Source of the DNA: Sphaerotilus sulfidivorans
Lineage (GTDB): Bacteria; Pseudomonadota; Gammaproteobacteria; Burkholderiales; Burkholderiaceae_C
Assembly: GCF_013426975.1 (NCBI RefSeq)
Contig: NZ_JACCPY010000005.1
Coordinates: forward strand, 171,399-235,398
Length of the DNA stretch: 64,000 nucleotides
Reading direction: 5' to 3'
Shown: positions 1-8,118 of the stretch, piece by piece
How positions within the stretch are numbered: position 1 is the stretch's first letter
Layout: the number at the start of each line of letters is the position of its first letter
Notes under the pieces: generated by a model
Told to the model about the DNA's origin: nothing
Databases searched by the model: none
The model's input: only the letters and a program-made list of their open reading frames with translations
Position numbers and translations under genes: made by a program

Positions 1-367
1 GGCCCTGGTGCGCTGCCTGCTCGACCGGGCGACGGTCGGCCAGGTGATCGAGTGCGCCGGCCCGGAGGTCTGCACGCTGGCGCAGCTGGTGCGCCTGTCC
101 GGGCGCTGGAGCGGTCATGAGCGTGCGGTGCTGCCGCTGCCCGACTGGGCTGGCCGGCTGCAGGCGGCCGCGCTCGGCCTGCTGCCGGGCGAGCCGCTGA
201 TGTCGGGTGACAACATCGACTCGATGAAGGTGCCCAATGTCGCCACCGGCCGGCGGCCGGGGCTGGAGTCGCTGGGCATCCGGCCCGCCGGCGTGGGCGC
301 GGTGATGGCGCCGATCCTGCAGGCCGGCCTGACGGACGCCGACCGGCGCCGCTCGGCCCGGCGCTGA
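1..367 (+). CDS. 3' end of NDUFA9-like NAD(P)-binding protein (partial)
   Basis: The reading frame is open from the left edge (first full codon at base 2) to TGA at 365-367, so only the C-terminal ~121 residues are present. The sequence carries the pattern CAGPEVCTLAQLVRLSG followed by LPLPDW, LLPGEPLMSGDN and DSMKVPNV. This matches the C-terminal half of the atypical short-chain reductases annotated as complex I NDUFA9 subunit family proteins, whose N-terminal Rossmann fold binds NAD(P)H. The N-terminus and the cofactor motif lie outside the window. The physiological substrate of bacterial members is not established. It could equally be named an NAD-dependent epimerase/dehydratase family protein. 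Confidence 0.8.
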   Translation, partial: ALVRCLLDRATVGQVIECAGPEVCTLAQLVRLSGRWSGHERAVLPLPDWAGRLQAAALGLLPGEPLMSGDNIDSMKVPNVATGRRPGLESLGIRPAGVGAVMAPILQAGLTDADRRRSARR

Positions 368-404
368 AGCCGAGGGCTGCGCCAACGGCGCGTCCCGCCT
401 CTCT

Positions 405-493
405 CCACCGTCATCCTCGCGAAGGCGAGGATCCACGCTCACCTTGGCCTCCTGCCCCTCGTGGGTGCCCGCCTTCGCGGGCATGACGGTGAA
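405..493. repeat. REP-like imperfect inverted repeat
   Basis: Two arms face each other. The left arm at 407-438 begins ACCGTCATCCTCGCGAAGGC, and the right arm at 461-492 ends GCCTTCGCGGGCATGACGGT. They are imperfect reverse complements separated by about 22 bases. The CGTCAT...CGCGAAGGCG core resembles dispersed extragenic palindromes common in beta- and gammaproteobacterial genomes. It lies between two convergent genes, the usual place for such elements. A poly-G run follows at about 496-506. Only one copy was noticed in this window, so the repetitive nature is inferred from the motif. Confidence 0.6.
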
Positions 494-524
494 GTGGGGG
501 GGGGGCCAGGGGAGCCGGGCCGGA

Positions 525-1145
525 TCAGGCCGCGCTGCGGCGCCGGCGGCTGGCCAGGCCGAGCAGGCCCAGGCCGGCCACCATCATCGCCAGCGTCGAG
601 GCTTCCGGCACCGGTGCGGCCGGCGTCCAGCCGCTCAGCTTCAGGCGGTAGTCCCAGCCGGCATCGCCGCCGCCGTCGAAGTCCCACCAGTGCGCGCGGT
701 AGCCCATGACCGCGGTGTAGTAGGTGCCGGCCGACAGCTTCATGTTGAAGGTCAGACGGCTGACGCTGTCGCCGGCGTCGTCATCGGTCGCCGAGGCCAG
801 CGTGCCGGTGGCCACCGAGCTGCCCTGGAACAGGCCCAGCACCGGCATGGCGCTGGCGCTGTCCGGGGTCAGCGTGAAGGTGACCCACATCTGCTCGGCC
901 AGCGTGAAGCTGTAGAAGTCGGAGGAGCTGCCGCCGCCGGTGGTGGTCAGGCGCGAGCCGTCGACCTGCAGCAGGCCGCCATTGGTCAGCGTGCCCAGAT
1001 CCTGCGGGATCGAGATCGCGTCGTTCGGATCGCCGCCCAGGGCTTCCTGCTCGGTGTAGGCCGCCTGCGCGGCGGCGCCGGCGCAGGCCAGCGCCGCACC
1101 GGCCAGGGCGGTGCGCCAGCGCTGCGGTTTCGAGGTTGCGGACAT
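525..1145 (-). CDS. PEP-CTERM sorting domain protein
   Basis: This is a 206-residue secreted protein if it starts at the ATG at 1143-1145. That start has a GGAG-type ribosome site about ten bases upstream and is preferred over an in-frame ATG 17 codons earlier. It has an N-terminal signal peptide (SATSKPQRWRTALAGAALAC...) followed by a beta-rich body of pre-peptidase/PPC-like character (DFYSFTLAEQMWVTFTLTPD). The C-terminus reads VPEASTLAMMVAGLGLLG followed by SRRRR, which is the PEP motif, one transmembrane helix and an arginine cluster, the exosortase sorting signal. Such proteins are handed to EpsH/exosortase and placed at the cell surface or in exopolysaccharide. No exosortase gene is in this window. 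Substrate or partner unknown. Confidence 0.85.
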   Translation of the reverse strand: MSATSKPQRWRTALAGAALACAGAAAQAAYTEQEALGGDPNDAISIPQDLGTLTNGGLLQVDGSRLTTTGGGSSSDFYSFTLAEQMWVTFTLTPDSASAMPVLGLFQGSSVATGTLASATDDDAGDSVSRLTFNMKLSAGTYYTAVMGYRAHWWDFDGGGDAGWDYRLKLSGWTPAAPVPEASTLAMMVAGLGLLGLASRRRRSAA

Positions 1146-1404
1146 GACTGCTTCTCCCATCACGCTGCGCCGACCCGGCAATCGACTGACGCTCACAATT
1201 GGTACGGCGAAGTGTTTGGTGATTATTGAAGCATCTCGCTACAGCTACGTACCATCCCCGGGTCATGGGTGCGCCTTGTGTGATGCTTGATACACCCTGC
1301 ACTCCCGGGTATGGAAATCCCGCGTTTCTGACCCGCTTCAAATGATCAATTCGCGCATCGCCTCGGGTCTCGCCTCGGATGGCGGCGGCGGCGAGAATGG
1401 GCCC

Positions 1405-2631
1405 ATGAAAGTGTTTCTGGTTGGAGGGGCGGTGCGCGACCGCCTGCTGGGCCGCCCGTCGGGCGATCGGGACTGGGTGGTGGTCGGCGCCACGCCCGAG
1501 GCCATGGGCGCGGCCGGCTACCTGCCGGTAGGGCGCGACTTCCCGGTCTTCCTGCATCCGCGCACCCATGAGGAATACGCGCTGGCGCGCACCGAGCGCA
1601 AGACCGGCCCCGGCTACCACGGCTTCGTCTTCCGCACCGGGCCGGAGGTGACGCTGAAGGACGACCTCTCGCGCCGCGATCTGACGATCAACGCGATGGC
1701 GCAGGCCGAAGACGGCACGCTGGTCGATCCCTGGGGTGGCCAGGCCGACCTCGCGGCGCGGGTGCTGCGCCATGTCGGATCGGCCTTTGCCGAGGATCCG
1801 GTGCGCATCCTGCGGCTGGCGCGCTTCGCGGCACGGTTCACCGATTTCTCGGTCGCGCCGGAGACGCTGGCGCTGTGCCGTGTGATGGTCGAGGCCGGCG
1901 AGGTCGACGCGCTGGTCCCGGAGCGGGTCTGGCAGGAGCTGTCGCGCGGGCTGATGGAGGCGCGGCCCTCGCGCATGATCGAGGTGCTGCGCGACTGCGG
2001 CGCGCTGGCGCGGCTGCTGCCGGAGGTGGATGCGCTGTTCGGCGTGCCGCAGCGCGCCGACTACCACCCGGAGATCGACACCGGCGTGCACCTGATGATG
2101 GTGCTCGACATGGCCGAGCGGCTGGGCACCGCGCTGCCGGTGCGCTTCGCCTGCCTGGTGCACGACCTGGGCAAGGCCACGACGCCGGCCGACATCCTGC
2201 CGCGCCACCTCGGCCATGAGGGCCGCAGCGTGAAGCTGCTCGGGCCGCTGGCGGCGCGGCTGCGCGTGCCGGTCGAGTGCCGCGAGCTGGCCGAGCTGGT
2301 CGCGCGCGAGCACGGCAATCTGCACGCCAGCGCCGGCTTCGGTGCGGAGGCGCTGGTGCGGCTCTTCGACCGCTGCGACGCCTGGCGCCGGCCCGAGCGC
2401 TTCGAGCAGGCGCTGCAGGCCTGCGAGTGCGACGCGCGTGGCCGGCTCGGCTTCGAGGAGCGGCCCTATCCGCAGGCCGACCGGCTGCGCGGCGCGCTGG
2501 CCGCGGCGCGCGCGGTCGACTCCGGCGCGGTCAGCGCCGAGGCGCTGGCGCGCGGCCTGAAGGGCCCGGCGATCGGTCAGGCGCTGCAGCAGGCGCGCAT
2601 CGCGGCGGTGGCGGCGGCGGTGCCCGGCTGA
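1405..2631 (+). CDS. cca: Multifunctional CCA-adding tRNA nucleotidyltransferase
   Basis: Adds or repairs the 3'-CCA of tRNAs from CTP and ATP. The 408-residue protein starts at the ATG at 1405. The upstream in-frame ATG at 1342 would add 21 residues that do not fit the family. The class II nucleotidyltransferase head shows GGAVRD (residues 7-12), the metal-binding DRD (21-23) and RRDLTINA (90-97). An HD phosphohydrolase domain follows, with HDLGK at about 253-257, as in the long gammaproteobacterial/betaproteobacterial form that also has phosphatase activity. It stands alone, with a 260-base upstream gap shared with the divergent PEP-CTERM gene, and is convergent with the DUF2905 gene. Confidence 0.96.
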   Translation: MKVFLVGGAVRDRLLGRPSGDRDWVVVGATPEAMGAAGYLPVGRDFPVFLHPRTHEEYALARTERKTGPGYHGFVFRTGPEVTLKDDLSRRDLTINAMAQAEDGTLVDPWGGQADLAARVLRHVGSAFAEDPVRILRLARFAARFTDFSVAPETLALCRVMVEAGEVDALVPERVWQELSRGLMEARPSRMIEVLRDCGALARLLPEVDALFGVPQRADYHPEIDTGVHLMMVLDMAERLGTALPVRFACLVHDLGKATTPADILPRHLGHEGRSVKLLGPLAARLRVPVECRELAELVAREHGNLHASAGFGAEALVRLFDRCDAWRRPERFEQALQACECDARGRLGFEERPYPQADRLRGALAAARAVDSGAVSAEALARGLKGPAIGQALQQARIAAVAAAVPG

Positions 2632-2643
2632 TTCGGCGCCGGT

Positions 2644-2835
2644 TCAGAGCCAGCGCATCAGCGCCAGCCCGACCAGCGTGATCAGCAGGCTCGAGCCGAG
2701 CGGGAAGTGCCAGCGCCGGCGGCCGATGCGCACGCTGAAGTCGCCCGGCACCCGGCCCAGGCCGATGCGCTCCAGCCAGGGCTGCAGGCCGTTCCAGACC
2801 AGGCAGGTCAGCACGAAGACGATCAGCCAGCGCAT
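2644..2835 (-). CDS. DUF2905 small membrane protein
   Basis: A 63-residue protein with two predicted transmembrane helices: an N-terminal segment (RWLIVFVLTCLVWNGL) and a C-terminal one (SSLLITLVGLALMRWL). Between them is the loop GLGRVPGDFSVRIGRRRWHFPLG, which carries the characteristic LPGD-like turn of DUF2905. No function is known for the family. It lies 13 bases downstream of midA on the same strand, so the two are probably co-transcribed, and it is convergent with cca. Confidence 0.88.
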   Translation of the reverse strand: MRWLIVFVLTCLVWNGLQPWLERIGLGRVPGDFSVRIGRRRWHFPLGSSLLITLVGLALMRWL

Positions 2836-2848
2836 CGTTGGGCTCCGA

Positions 2849-3967
2849 TCAGAGCGTGTGGCTGCGGTCGCCCGCGGCGAAGCCGATCGGGTCGAACAGC
2901 TCGGCCGGCGTCACGAAGCCGACCACCTTGAACAGCTCGCCCATCTCATGCTCGGTGACGAGCTTCTGCGCCATCGCGCGCTCGCGCAGGTCGGCGCCCT
3001 CCAGGTCGGCGAGCAGGCCGCAGTTGAAGAGAAAGCGCGCCTGCGAGGTGTAGCCCAGCACCTCCAGCCCGGCGTCCTGCCCGGCCAGCGCCACCGCGGT
3101 GAAGTCGACATGCGCGGTCAGGTCCTTGCGGCCGACATCGACCAGCGGATCGGCGTCGGCCTGGTGGCCGCGGTGGCACATCAGCGTGCCGCCGGTGCGC
3201 TGCGGGTGATAGAACTCGTGCTCCGGGAAGCCGTAGTCGACGAAGAAGGCCGCGCCGCGCGCGAGCTGCGCCGCCAGCGTGCGGATGAAGCCGCTGGCCT
3301 GGCGCGGCAGCTCGGTGACGGTGCCGGGCAGGAAGGGGCCTTCCACCGGCGGGCGTTCCGCCGTCGGCCGGTCGGCCCAGGCGAAGCCGCCCTGCGCGTC
3401 CAGCGTCACGCCGCGCTCCAGCCACTGCGCGCCGTCCCAGTGCAGCAGCATGACCGGCATCGCGTCGAGCACCTCGTTGCCGACGACCACGCCCTCGAAG
3501 CGCTCGGGCAGCGCATCGGCCCAGTGCAGCTTGTCGAGATGCTGCGGCACCCGCGCGGCGCAGGTCTGGCGCTGGCGCTCGCGCAGCGTGCCCGAGAGGT
3601 CGACGATGGTGTAGCGGCGGATCCGGTCGCCCAGCGCCCCCAGCAGCTGCGCGGCCAGCGCGCCCGAGCCGGCGCCGAATTCCCACAGCTCGGCGGTGCC
3701 GGTGGCATCGAGCGCCTGCGCGAGCTGGCGCGCCACCGCGCGGCCGAACAGCCCGGAGAGCTCCGGCGCGGTCACGAAGTCGCTGCCCGAGGCGGGCAGG
3801 GCGCCGAACTGGCGGTCGCCGCCGCTGTAGTAGCCCAGGCCCGGCTGGTACAGCGCCAGCGCCATGAAGCGCTCGAAGCCGATCCAGCCGCCGTTCTGGC
3901 GGATCTCGTCGGCGATGAGGAGGGCCAGCGCGTCGCTGGCTACACTGGGGGAAGAGGCGGCATTCAC
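2849..3967 (-). CDS. Class I SAM-dependent methyltransferase, MidA/NDUFAF7 family (DUF185)
   Basis: A protein of about 372 residues. The N-terminus shows IRQNGGWIGFERFMALALY and PGLGYYSGG, followed by SDFVTAPELSGLFGRAVARQ and WEFGAGSGALAAQLL, the glycine-rich SAM-binding motif I. NEVLDAMPV follows, as expected for MidA/DUF185. The eukaryotic homologue NDUFAF7 methylates an arginine of complex I. The bacterial substrate is unknown. The start is uncertain: GTG at 3967 gives VNAASSPSV, and no better ATG is close by. The gene is divergent from folB, with about 30 bases between starts, and is probably transcribed with DUF2905. Confidence 0.9.
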   Translation of the reverse strand: MNAASSPSVASDALALLIADEIRQNGGWIGFERFMALALYQPGLGYYSGGDRQFGALPASGSDFVTAPELSGLFGRAVARQLAQALDATGTAELWEFGAGSGALAAQLLGALGDRIRRYTIVDLSGTLRERQRQTCAARVPQHLDKLHWADALPERFEGVVVGNEVLDAMPVMLLHWDGAQWLERGVTLDAQGGFAWADRPTAERPPVEGPFLPGTVTELPRQASGFIRTLAAQLARGAAFFVDYGFPEHEFYHPQRTGGTLMCHRGHQADADPLVDVGRKDLTAHVDFTAVALAGQDAGLEVLGYTSQARFLFNCGLLADLEGADLRERAMAQKLVTEHEMGELFKVVGFVTPAELFDPIGFAAGDRSHTL

Positions 3968-3997
3968 CCGCCGATTGTAGGAACTCGAGCCTTTTCC

Positions 3998-4369
3998 ATG
4001 TCCACCACCCGCGGCACCCAGATCCTGACGCTCACCGGCCTGCGCTTCGACGCCAACCTGGGCGTGCTCGAGCACGAGAAGGAGGCGCCCCAGCCGATCG
4101 CGGTCGATGTCGAGCTCAACCTCGGCAGCCAGCCGCTGCATCCGCGCGACGACGATCTCACCCATGTGCTCGACTACCGCCGGGTGCGCTCCATCGTCAT
4201 CGAGGAATGCACCGCCCGGCATGTCAACCTGCTCGAGAGCCTGATCGGCAAGGTCGCTGCGCGGCTGATGGACCTGCCCGGCGTGCTGGGCGTGCGGGTG
4301 AAGATCGCCAAGCTGGAGATCTTCGACGACTGCGAGGTCGCGATCCGCATCGAGACCGGGCAGTGGTGA
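3998..4369 (+). CDS. folB: Dihydroneopterin aldolase
   Basis: Folate-pathway enzyme that cleaves 7,8-dihydroneopterin to 6-hydroxymethyl-dihydropterin and glycolaldehyde. The 123-residue protein has the short beta-alpha tunnelling fold of the family. Visible landmarks are LTGLRFDANLGVLEHEK with the conserved Glu/His region, the central LDYRRVRSIVIEE, HVNLLESLIGKVAARL and the C-terminal VRVKIAKLEIF. The ATG at 3998 is used; the long upstream extension of the frame is antisense to midA and rejected. It is divergent from midA and convergent with ppk2 (19-base gap). Confidence 0.93.
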   Translation: MSTTRGTQILTLTGLRFDANLGVLEHEKEAPQPIAVDVELNLGSQPLHPRDDDLTHVLDYRRVRSIVIEECTARHVNLLESLIGKVAARLMDLPGVLGVRVKIAKLEIFDDCEVAIRIETGQW

Positions 4370-4388
4370 GCCGCCGCGCCCGGCCCGC

Positions 4389-5312
4389 TCAGTAGACCTC
4401 GGGCACGAACAGCTCCGGCGCGACCGGATTGCGGGTGTAGTCCTCGTGGTGCTCGCGCTCGGGCAGCGCGATCAGCGGCTGCTCGACCTCCTGGTAGGGC
4501 ATCTGGCCGAGCAGATGGTGGATGCAGTTCAGGCGCGCGCGCTTCTTGTCGTCGGCGGCCACGATCCACCACGGCGCCTCCGGAATGTGGGTGCGCTCGA
4601 GCATCACCTCCTTGGCCTTGGTGTAGTCCTCCCAGCGCCGGCGCGATTCCAGGTCCATCGGGCTGAGCTTCCACTGCTTCAGCGGGTCGTGGATGCGCGC
4701 CAGGAAGCGCACGCGCTGCTCGTCGTCCGAGATCGAGAACCAGTACTTGATGACCTGGATGCCGGAGCGCACCAGCATGCGCTCGAACTCCGGCGCGGAG
4801 CGGAAGAACTCCTCGTACTGGTCGTCGGTGCAGAAGCCCATGACCCGCTCGACGCCGGCGCGGTTGTACCAGGAGCGGTCGAACAGCACGATCTCGCCGC
4901 CGGCGGGCAGGTGCGAGACATAGCGCTGGAAATACCACTGGGTGCGCTCGCGGTCGTTGGGCGCCGGCAGCGCGGCGACCCGGCAGACACGCGGATTCAG
5001 GCGCTGGGTGATGCGCTTGATCACGCCGCCCTTGCCGGCGGCGTCGCGGCCCTCGAACAGGATGACGACCTTGTGCTTCGTCGCCACCACCCAGTCCTGC
5101 AGCCGCACCAGCTCGGCCTGCAGGCGCAGCAGCTCGCGGAAGTAGAGCTGGCGCGACTGCGCGTCGCCATCGGTGCTCGGCCGGCCCTCGGCAGCGGCCA
5201 GCGCGTCGAGATGGCGGTCCTCGAACTCCAGCTCGATCTCCTCGTCCAGATCGTCGCGCAGGTCGCGGTGCAGGCGGCGCATCAGCTCGTCATCGGTCGG
5301 GGTCTGGCTCAT
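4389..5312 (-). CDS. ppk2: Polyphosphate kinase 2 family protein
   Basis: Transfers phosphate between polyphosphate and nucleotides. The 307-residue protein starts at the ATG at 5312. It carries the P-loop GRDAAGKGG (about residues 88-96), then DRSWYNRAG (about 145-153), and the lid-region arginines around SPMDLESRRRWEDYTKAK. The acidic N-terminus (DLDEEIELEFEDR) is typical of one-domain PPK2 proteins. The length and the FEGRDAAGKGG signature fit class I (NDP to NTP) enzymes, but class cannot be fixed from motifs alone. The gene is divergent from ttcA across a 136-base gap. Confidence 0.92.
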   Translation of the reverse strand: MSQTPTDDELMRRLHRDLRDDLDEEIELEFEDRHLDALAAAEGRPSTDGDAQSRQLYFRELLRLQAELVRLQDWVVATKHKVVILFEGRDAAGKGGVIKRITQRLNPRVCRVAALPAPNDRERTQWYFQRYVSHLPAGGEIVLFDRSWYNRAGVERVMGFCTDDQYEEFFRSAPEFERMLVRSGIQVIKYWFSISDDEQRVRFLARIHDPLKQWKLSPMDLESRRRWEDYTKAKEVMLERTHIPEAPWWIVAADDKKRARLNCIHHLLGQMPYQEVEQPLIALPEREHHEDYTRNPVAPELFVPEVY

Positions 5313-5448
5313 CGGTCGGGCTCGTGGGGGGAAGGATGCGCAGCACGCTAGCGCGCCGCCGTGGCGGGCCTGTGACAGCCGCTCGCCATCGGCCTGTCCG
5401 GGGTGATGCGCTTGGACCGACAATTCCGCCCATCCAATTCCGCCCATC

Positions 5449-6465
5449 ATGCAGACCTCCGAATCCACCTCCGTCCCGACTTCGGCCGCGCCGCCCACCG
5501 AGGCCGAACGCCGCGCCGCCCACGAGATCAACAAGCTGTCCAAGCGCCTGCACCGCCAGGTCGGTCAGGCGATCACCGACTACAACATGATCGAGGAGGG
5601 CGACCGGGTCATGGTCTGCCTCTCGGGCGGCAAGGACAGCTACTCGCTGCTCGACATCCTGCTGAACCTGCAGCAGCGCGCGCCGATCAACTTCTCGATC
5701 GTCGCGGTCAACCTCGACCAGAAGCAGCCGGGCTTCCCGGCCGAGGTGCTGCCGGCCTACCTGAAGAGCCGCGGCGTCGACTTCCACATCGAGAACCAGG
5801 ACACCTACTCGGTGGTCAAGCGCGTGATTCCCGAGGGCGACACGATGTGCAGCCTGTGCTCGCGGCTGCGCCGGGGCATCCTGTACCGGGTCGCCGGCGA
5901 GCTGGGCGCCAACAAGATCGCGCTTGGCCACCACCGCGACGACTTCCTCGGCACCGTCTTCCTGAACCTGTTCTTCCAGGGCCGCCTGAAGGGCATGCCG
6001 CCGAAGCTGGTCAGCGACGACGGCCGCCACACCGTGATCCGTCCGCTGGCCTATGTCGCCGAGACCGACATCGAGCGCTGGGCCGCGCACCGCCAGTTCC
6101 CGATCATCCCGTGCACGCTGTGCGGCAGCCAGGAGAACCTGCAGCGCGTGCAGGTCAGGAAGATGCTGCGCGAGTGGGACCAGAAGTTCCCGGGCCGCAT
6201 CGACAACATGCACCGCGCCTTCAGCCATGTGGTCCCGTCGCACCTGATGGACCGCAAGCTCTTTCCCTTCGAGACCATCCGCCCGACCGGCCAGGCCGAC
6301 CCGATGGGCGACAAGGCCTTCGACCATGACGATGACGAGGACGACGACGCCTGCGCGACGCCGGCCGCCGCCGAGGCGGGACTGCCGGCCGAGGCCGCGA
6401 TCTCGCTGGAGGCGCTGCGCCGCACGCTGAGCCCGTCGTCGCCCTTCCTGCCCGCTCAGGACTGA
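5449..6465 (+). CDS. ttcA: tRNA 2-thiocytidine(32) synthetase
   Basis: Thiolates C32 of certain tRNAs using ATP and a [4Fe-4S] cluster. In the 338-residue protein the PP-loop SGGKDS lies at 59-64. The CxxC pair CSLC is at 134-137 and the second pair CTLC at 222-225; these hold the cluster. The core [18 protein letters not shown] is typical of TtcA. The C-terminal tail is unusually acidic ([13 protein letters not shown], about residues 309-321) and low-complexity, unlike the compact E. coli protein. It precedes a lipoprotein gene by 16 bases. Confidence 0.96.
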   Translation: MQTSESTSVPTSAAPPTEAERRAAHEINKLSKRLHRQVGQAITDYNMIEEGDRVMVCLSGGKDSYSLLDILLNLQQRAPINFSIVAVNLDQKQPGFPAEVLPAYLKSRGVDFHIENQDTYSVVKRVIPEGDTMCSLCSRLRRGILYRVAGELGANKIALGHHRDDFLGTVFLNLFFQGRLKGMPPKLVSDDGRHTVIRPLAYVAETDIERWAAHRQFPIIPCTLCGSQENLQRVQVRKMLREWDQKFPGRIDNMHRAFSHVVPSHLMDRKLFPFETIRPTGQADPMGDKAFDHDDDEDDDACATPAAAEAGLPAEAAISLEALRRTLSPSSPFLPAQD

Positions 6466-6481
6466 TCCGAGGAGACTGCCG

Positions 6482-7144
6482 ATGTCTGCCCCTTCGAACG
6501 ACGCGGGCGCCCGGCCCGGACGCCGACGCCTGCTGGCGCTGGGTGCGCTGGCGCCGCTGGCCGCGCTGCTGCCCGGCTGCGCGCTGCTGAAGCAGAGCGT
6601 CGTCGATGTGGCGAGCTTCGGCGCGTGGCCGAGCGGCCGCCGCGCCGGTGCCTATGCCTTCGATCGGCTGCCCTCGCAGCAGGCCGATCCGGCCGCGCAG
6701 CAGCGGCTGGAGCAGGCGGCGGCGCAGGCGCTGGAGCGGGTCGGCTTCGTGGCCGCAGCCACGCCGGCCCAGGTCGAGGTGCTGGTGCAGCTCGACAGCC
6801 GCTTCAGCCGGGTGCTGTCGCCGTTTGCCGATCCCTGGCCGGGGCCCTTCGCGCCGGTGCGCCGCGCGCCGCCGCCACCGGACCGCCGCATTCACGGCTC
6901 GGTCGTGATCGGCTCGGGCGTGGGCTTCGGGGCCGGCTTCGGCTGGCAGGATGTGCACGAGCGCCAGCAGCTGCTGATGCTGCTGGTCGACCGCGCCAGC
7001 CGCGAGCGTCTGGTCGAGATCCGCATCGAGCATGAGGCGCGCCACACCAGCCCCGATCTGCTGCCGCTGATGTTCGAGGCCGGCCTGCAGGGCTTTCCGG
7101 ACCTGCCGCCGGGCACGCGCCGCGTCACGATCCAGCTGCCGTAG
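6482..7144 (+). CDS. DUF4136-type lipoprotein
   Basis: A 220-residue protein. The N-terminus has RRR, a hydrophobic stretch LLALGALAPLAALL and the lipobox LPGC, so it is probably a lipid-anchored periplasmic protein. The rest fits DUF4136: YAFDRLPSQQ near the start, the repeated 'AAQALERVGFVAAATPAQVEV' fold element, and a late VDRASRERLVEIRIEHEA. No enzyme motif is seen. A proline-rich loop (APVRRAPPPPDRR) splits the domain. It follows ttcA closely. Its last 20 bases overlap the end of the convergent DUF6279 gene. Confidence 0.75.
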   Translation: MSAPSNDAGARPGRRRLLALGALAPLAALLPGCALLKQSVVDVASFGAWPSGRRAGAYAFDRLPSQQADPAAQQRLEQAAAQALERVGFVAAATPAQVEVLVQLDSRFSRVLSPFADPWPGPFAPVRRAPPPPDRRIHGSVVIGSGVGFGAGFGWQDVHERQQLLMLLVDRASRERLVEIRIEHEARHTSPDLLPLMFEAGLQGFPDLPPGTRRVTIQLP

Positions 7145-8048
7145 CGGTGGCGGCGCCGGCCGCGCGCAGGTCGCGGGCCCAGCCCTGCAGCCGTGTGGCG
7201 GCCTCGCGGCGCTGGCTGGCGTCGGTGCGGTTGTGCAGCTCGGCGATCAGCTCGCACTGGAAGCGCTGCAGCTGTTCGCGGTACTGGCGCGCCTGCGGAT
7301 CGTCCGGCTCGAGCGTGCGCCGGGCCCAGGCCTGCAGCAGCGCGGTGCGGCGCTCGCGCTCCGGCGCCTGCAGCGTGCGCAGCGCCTGCAGGGTCTCGAT
7401 CAGGTCGCGCTGCTGGCGCTCGCGCTCGAGCTGCCAGCGCGCCGCATCCCAGGGCGAGGCGCGCAGCCTTTCGGCGACCAGCCGGCGCTGCGCCGCATCC
7501 AGCCGGCCGTAGAAGGTCTCGGCGCGCTCGATCAGCCGCTCGCGCGAGGCGCGCTGGCGCTGGTCGGCATCGCCGCGCACGAAGCGCTCGCGCCAGTCGC
7601 GGTTGTCCTCGTCGAGCGCCTGCTGCAGGTGGCGCAGCTGCGCCTCGCTCAGCCCGGCCAGCACATCGGCCATCGCGCCGCCGGCCAGCGTCTGCAGATG
7701 CAGCTGCTGGCGCTCGCGCAGCTGCTGCCACCAGCGGCACAGCCGCTCCGGGCGGGTGTCGGCGCCGGCCTCGCGCGCGATCTCCTCGATCAGCGCGACA
7801 TCCTCGGCCAGCGCCAGCGGGTGGCGGCGATGCCAGTCCAGCCACTGCGTCAGCGCCTGGCGCACCCGCGGCGCCTGCGCGTCGTCGAAGTCGAGGCGCC
7901 GGTCCAGCCACCACCAGGCCAGCGTGTCGGCCTGCCGGTAGGCCAGACCGACGCTGCTGCAGGCGCCCAGCAGCATCGTCAGCGCCAAAACCGGCAGGAG
8001 TCGCGACCACTTGACGCACTTAAGGCGCGGAAGTCGTGCCAGTGCCAT
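7125..8048 (-). CDS. DUF6279-type lipoprotein
   Basis: A 307-residue protein starting at the ATG at 8046-8048. A signal segment (LLPVLALTMLLGAC) with lipobox LGAC precedes SSVGLAYRQADTLAWWWLDRRLDFDD, the family's conserved opening. The remainder is almost entirely alpha-helical and rich in Arg, Gln, Leu and Ala, suggesting an extended helical bundle in the periplasm. No catalytic motif is visible and the function is unknown. The gene is divergent from glmU (70-base gap) and overlaps the convergent DUF4136 gene by 20 bases. Confidence 0.78.
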   Translation of the reverse strand: MALARLPRLKCVKWSRLLPVLALTMLLGACSSVGLAYRQADTLAWWWLDRRLDFDDAQAPRVRQALTQWLDWHRRHPLALAEDVALIEEIAREAGADTRPERLCRWWQQLRERQQLHLQTLAGGAMADVLAGLSEAQLRHLQQALDEDNRDWRERFVRGDADQRQRASRERLIERAETFYGRLDAAQRRLVAERLRASPWDAARWQLERERQQRDLIETLQALRTLQAPERERRTALLQAWARRTLEPDDPQARQYREQLQRFQCELIAELHNRTDASQRREAATRLQGWARDLRAAGAATATAAGS

Positions 8049-8118
8049 GCCAATCCGGATAATCCGCGATTCCACACCGTCCGGAACACACGGAACACGC
8101 TTGAGAGAGGATCTGCGC

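Noticed and set aside
2678..3997. Long + strand frame extending upstream of folB
   Set aside because: It runs antisense to DUF2905 and midA. FolB is a short family, and the ATG at 3998 gives the family length.
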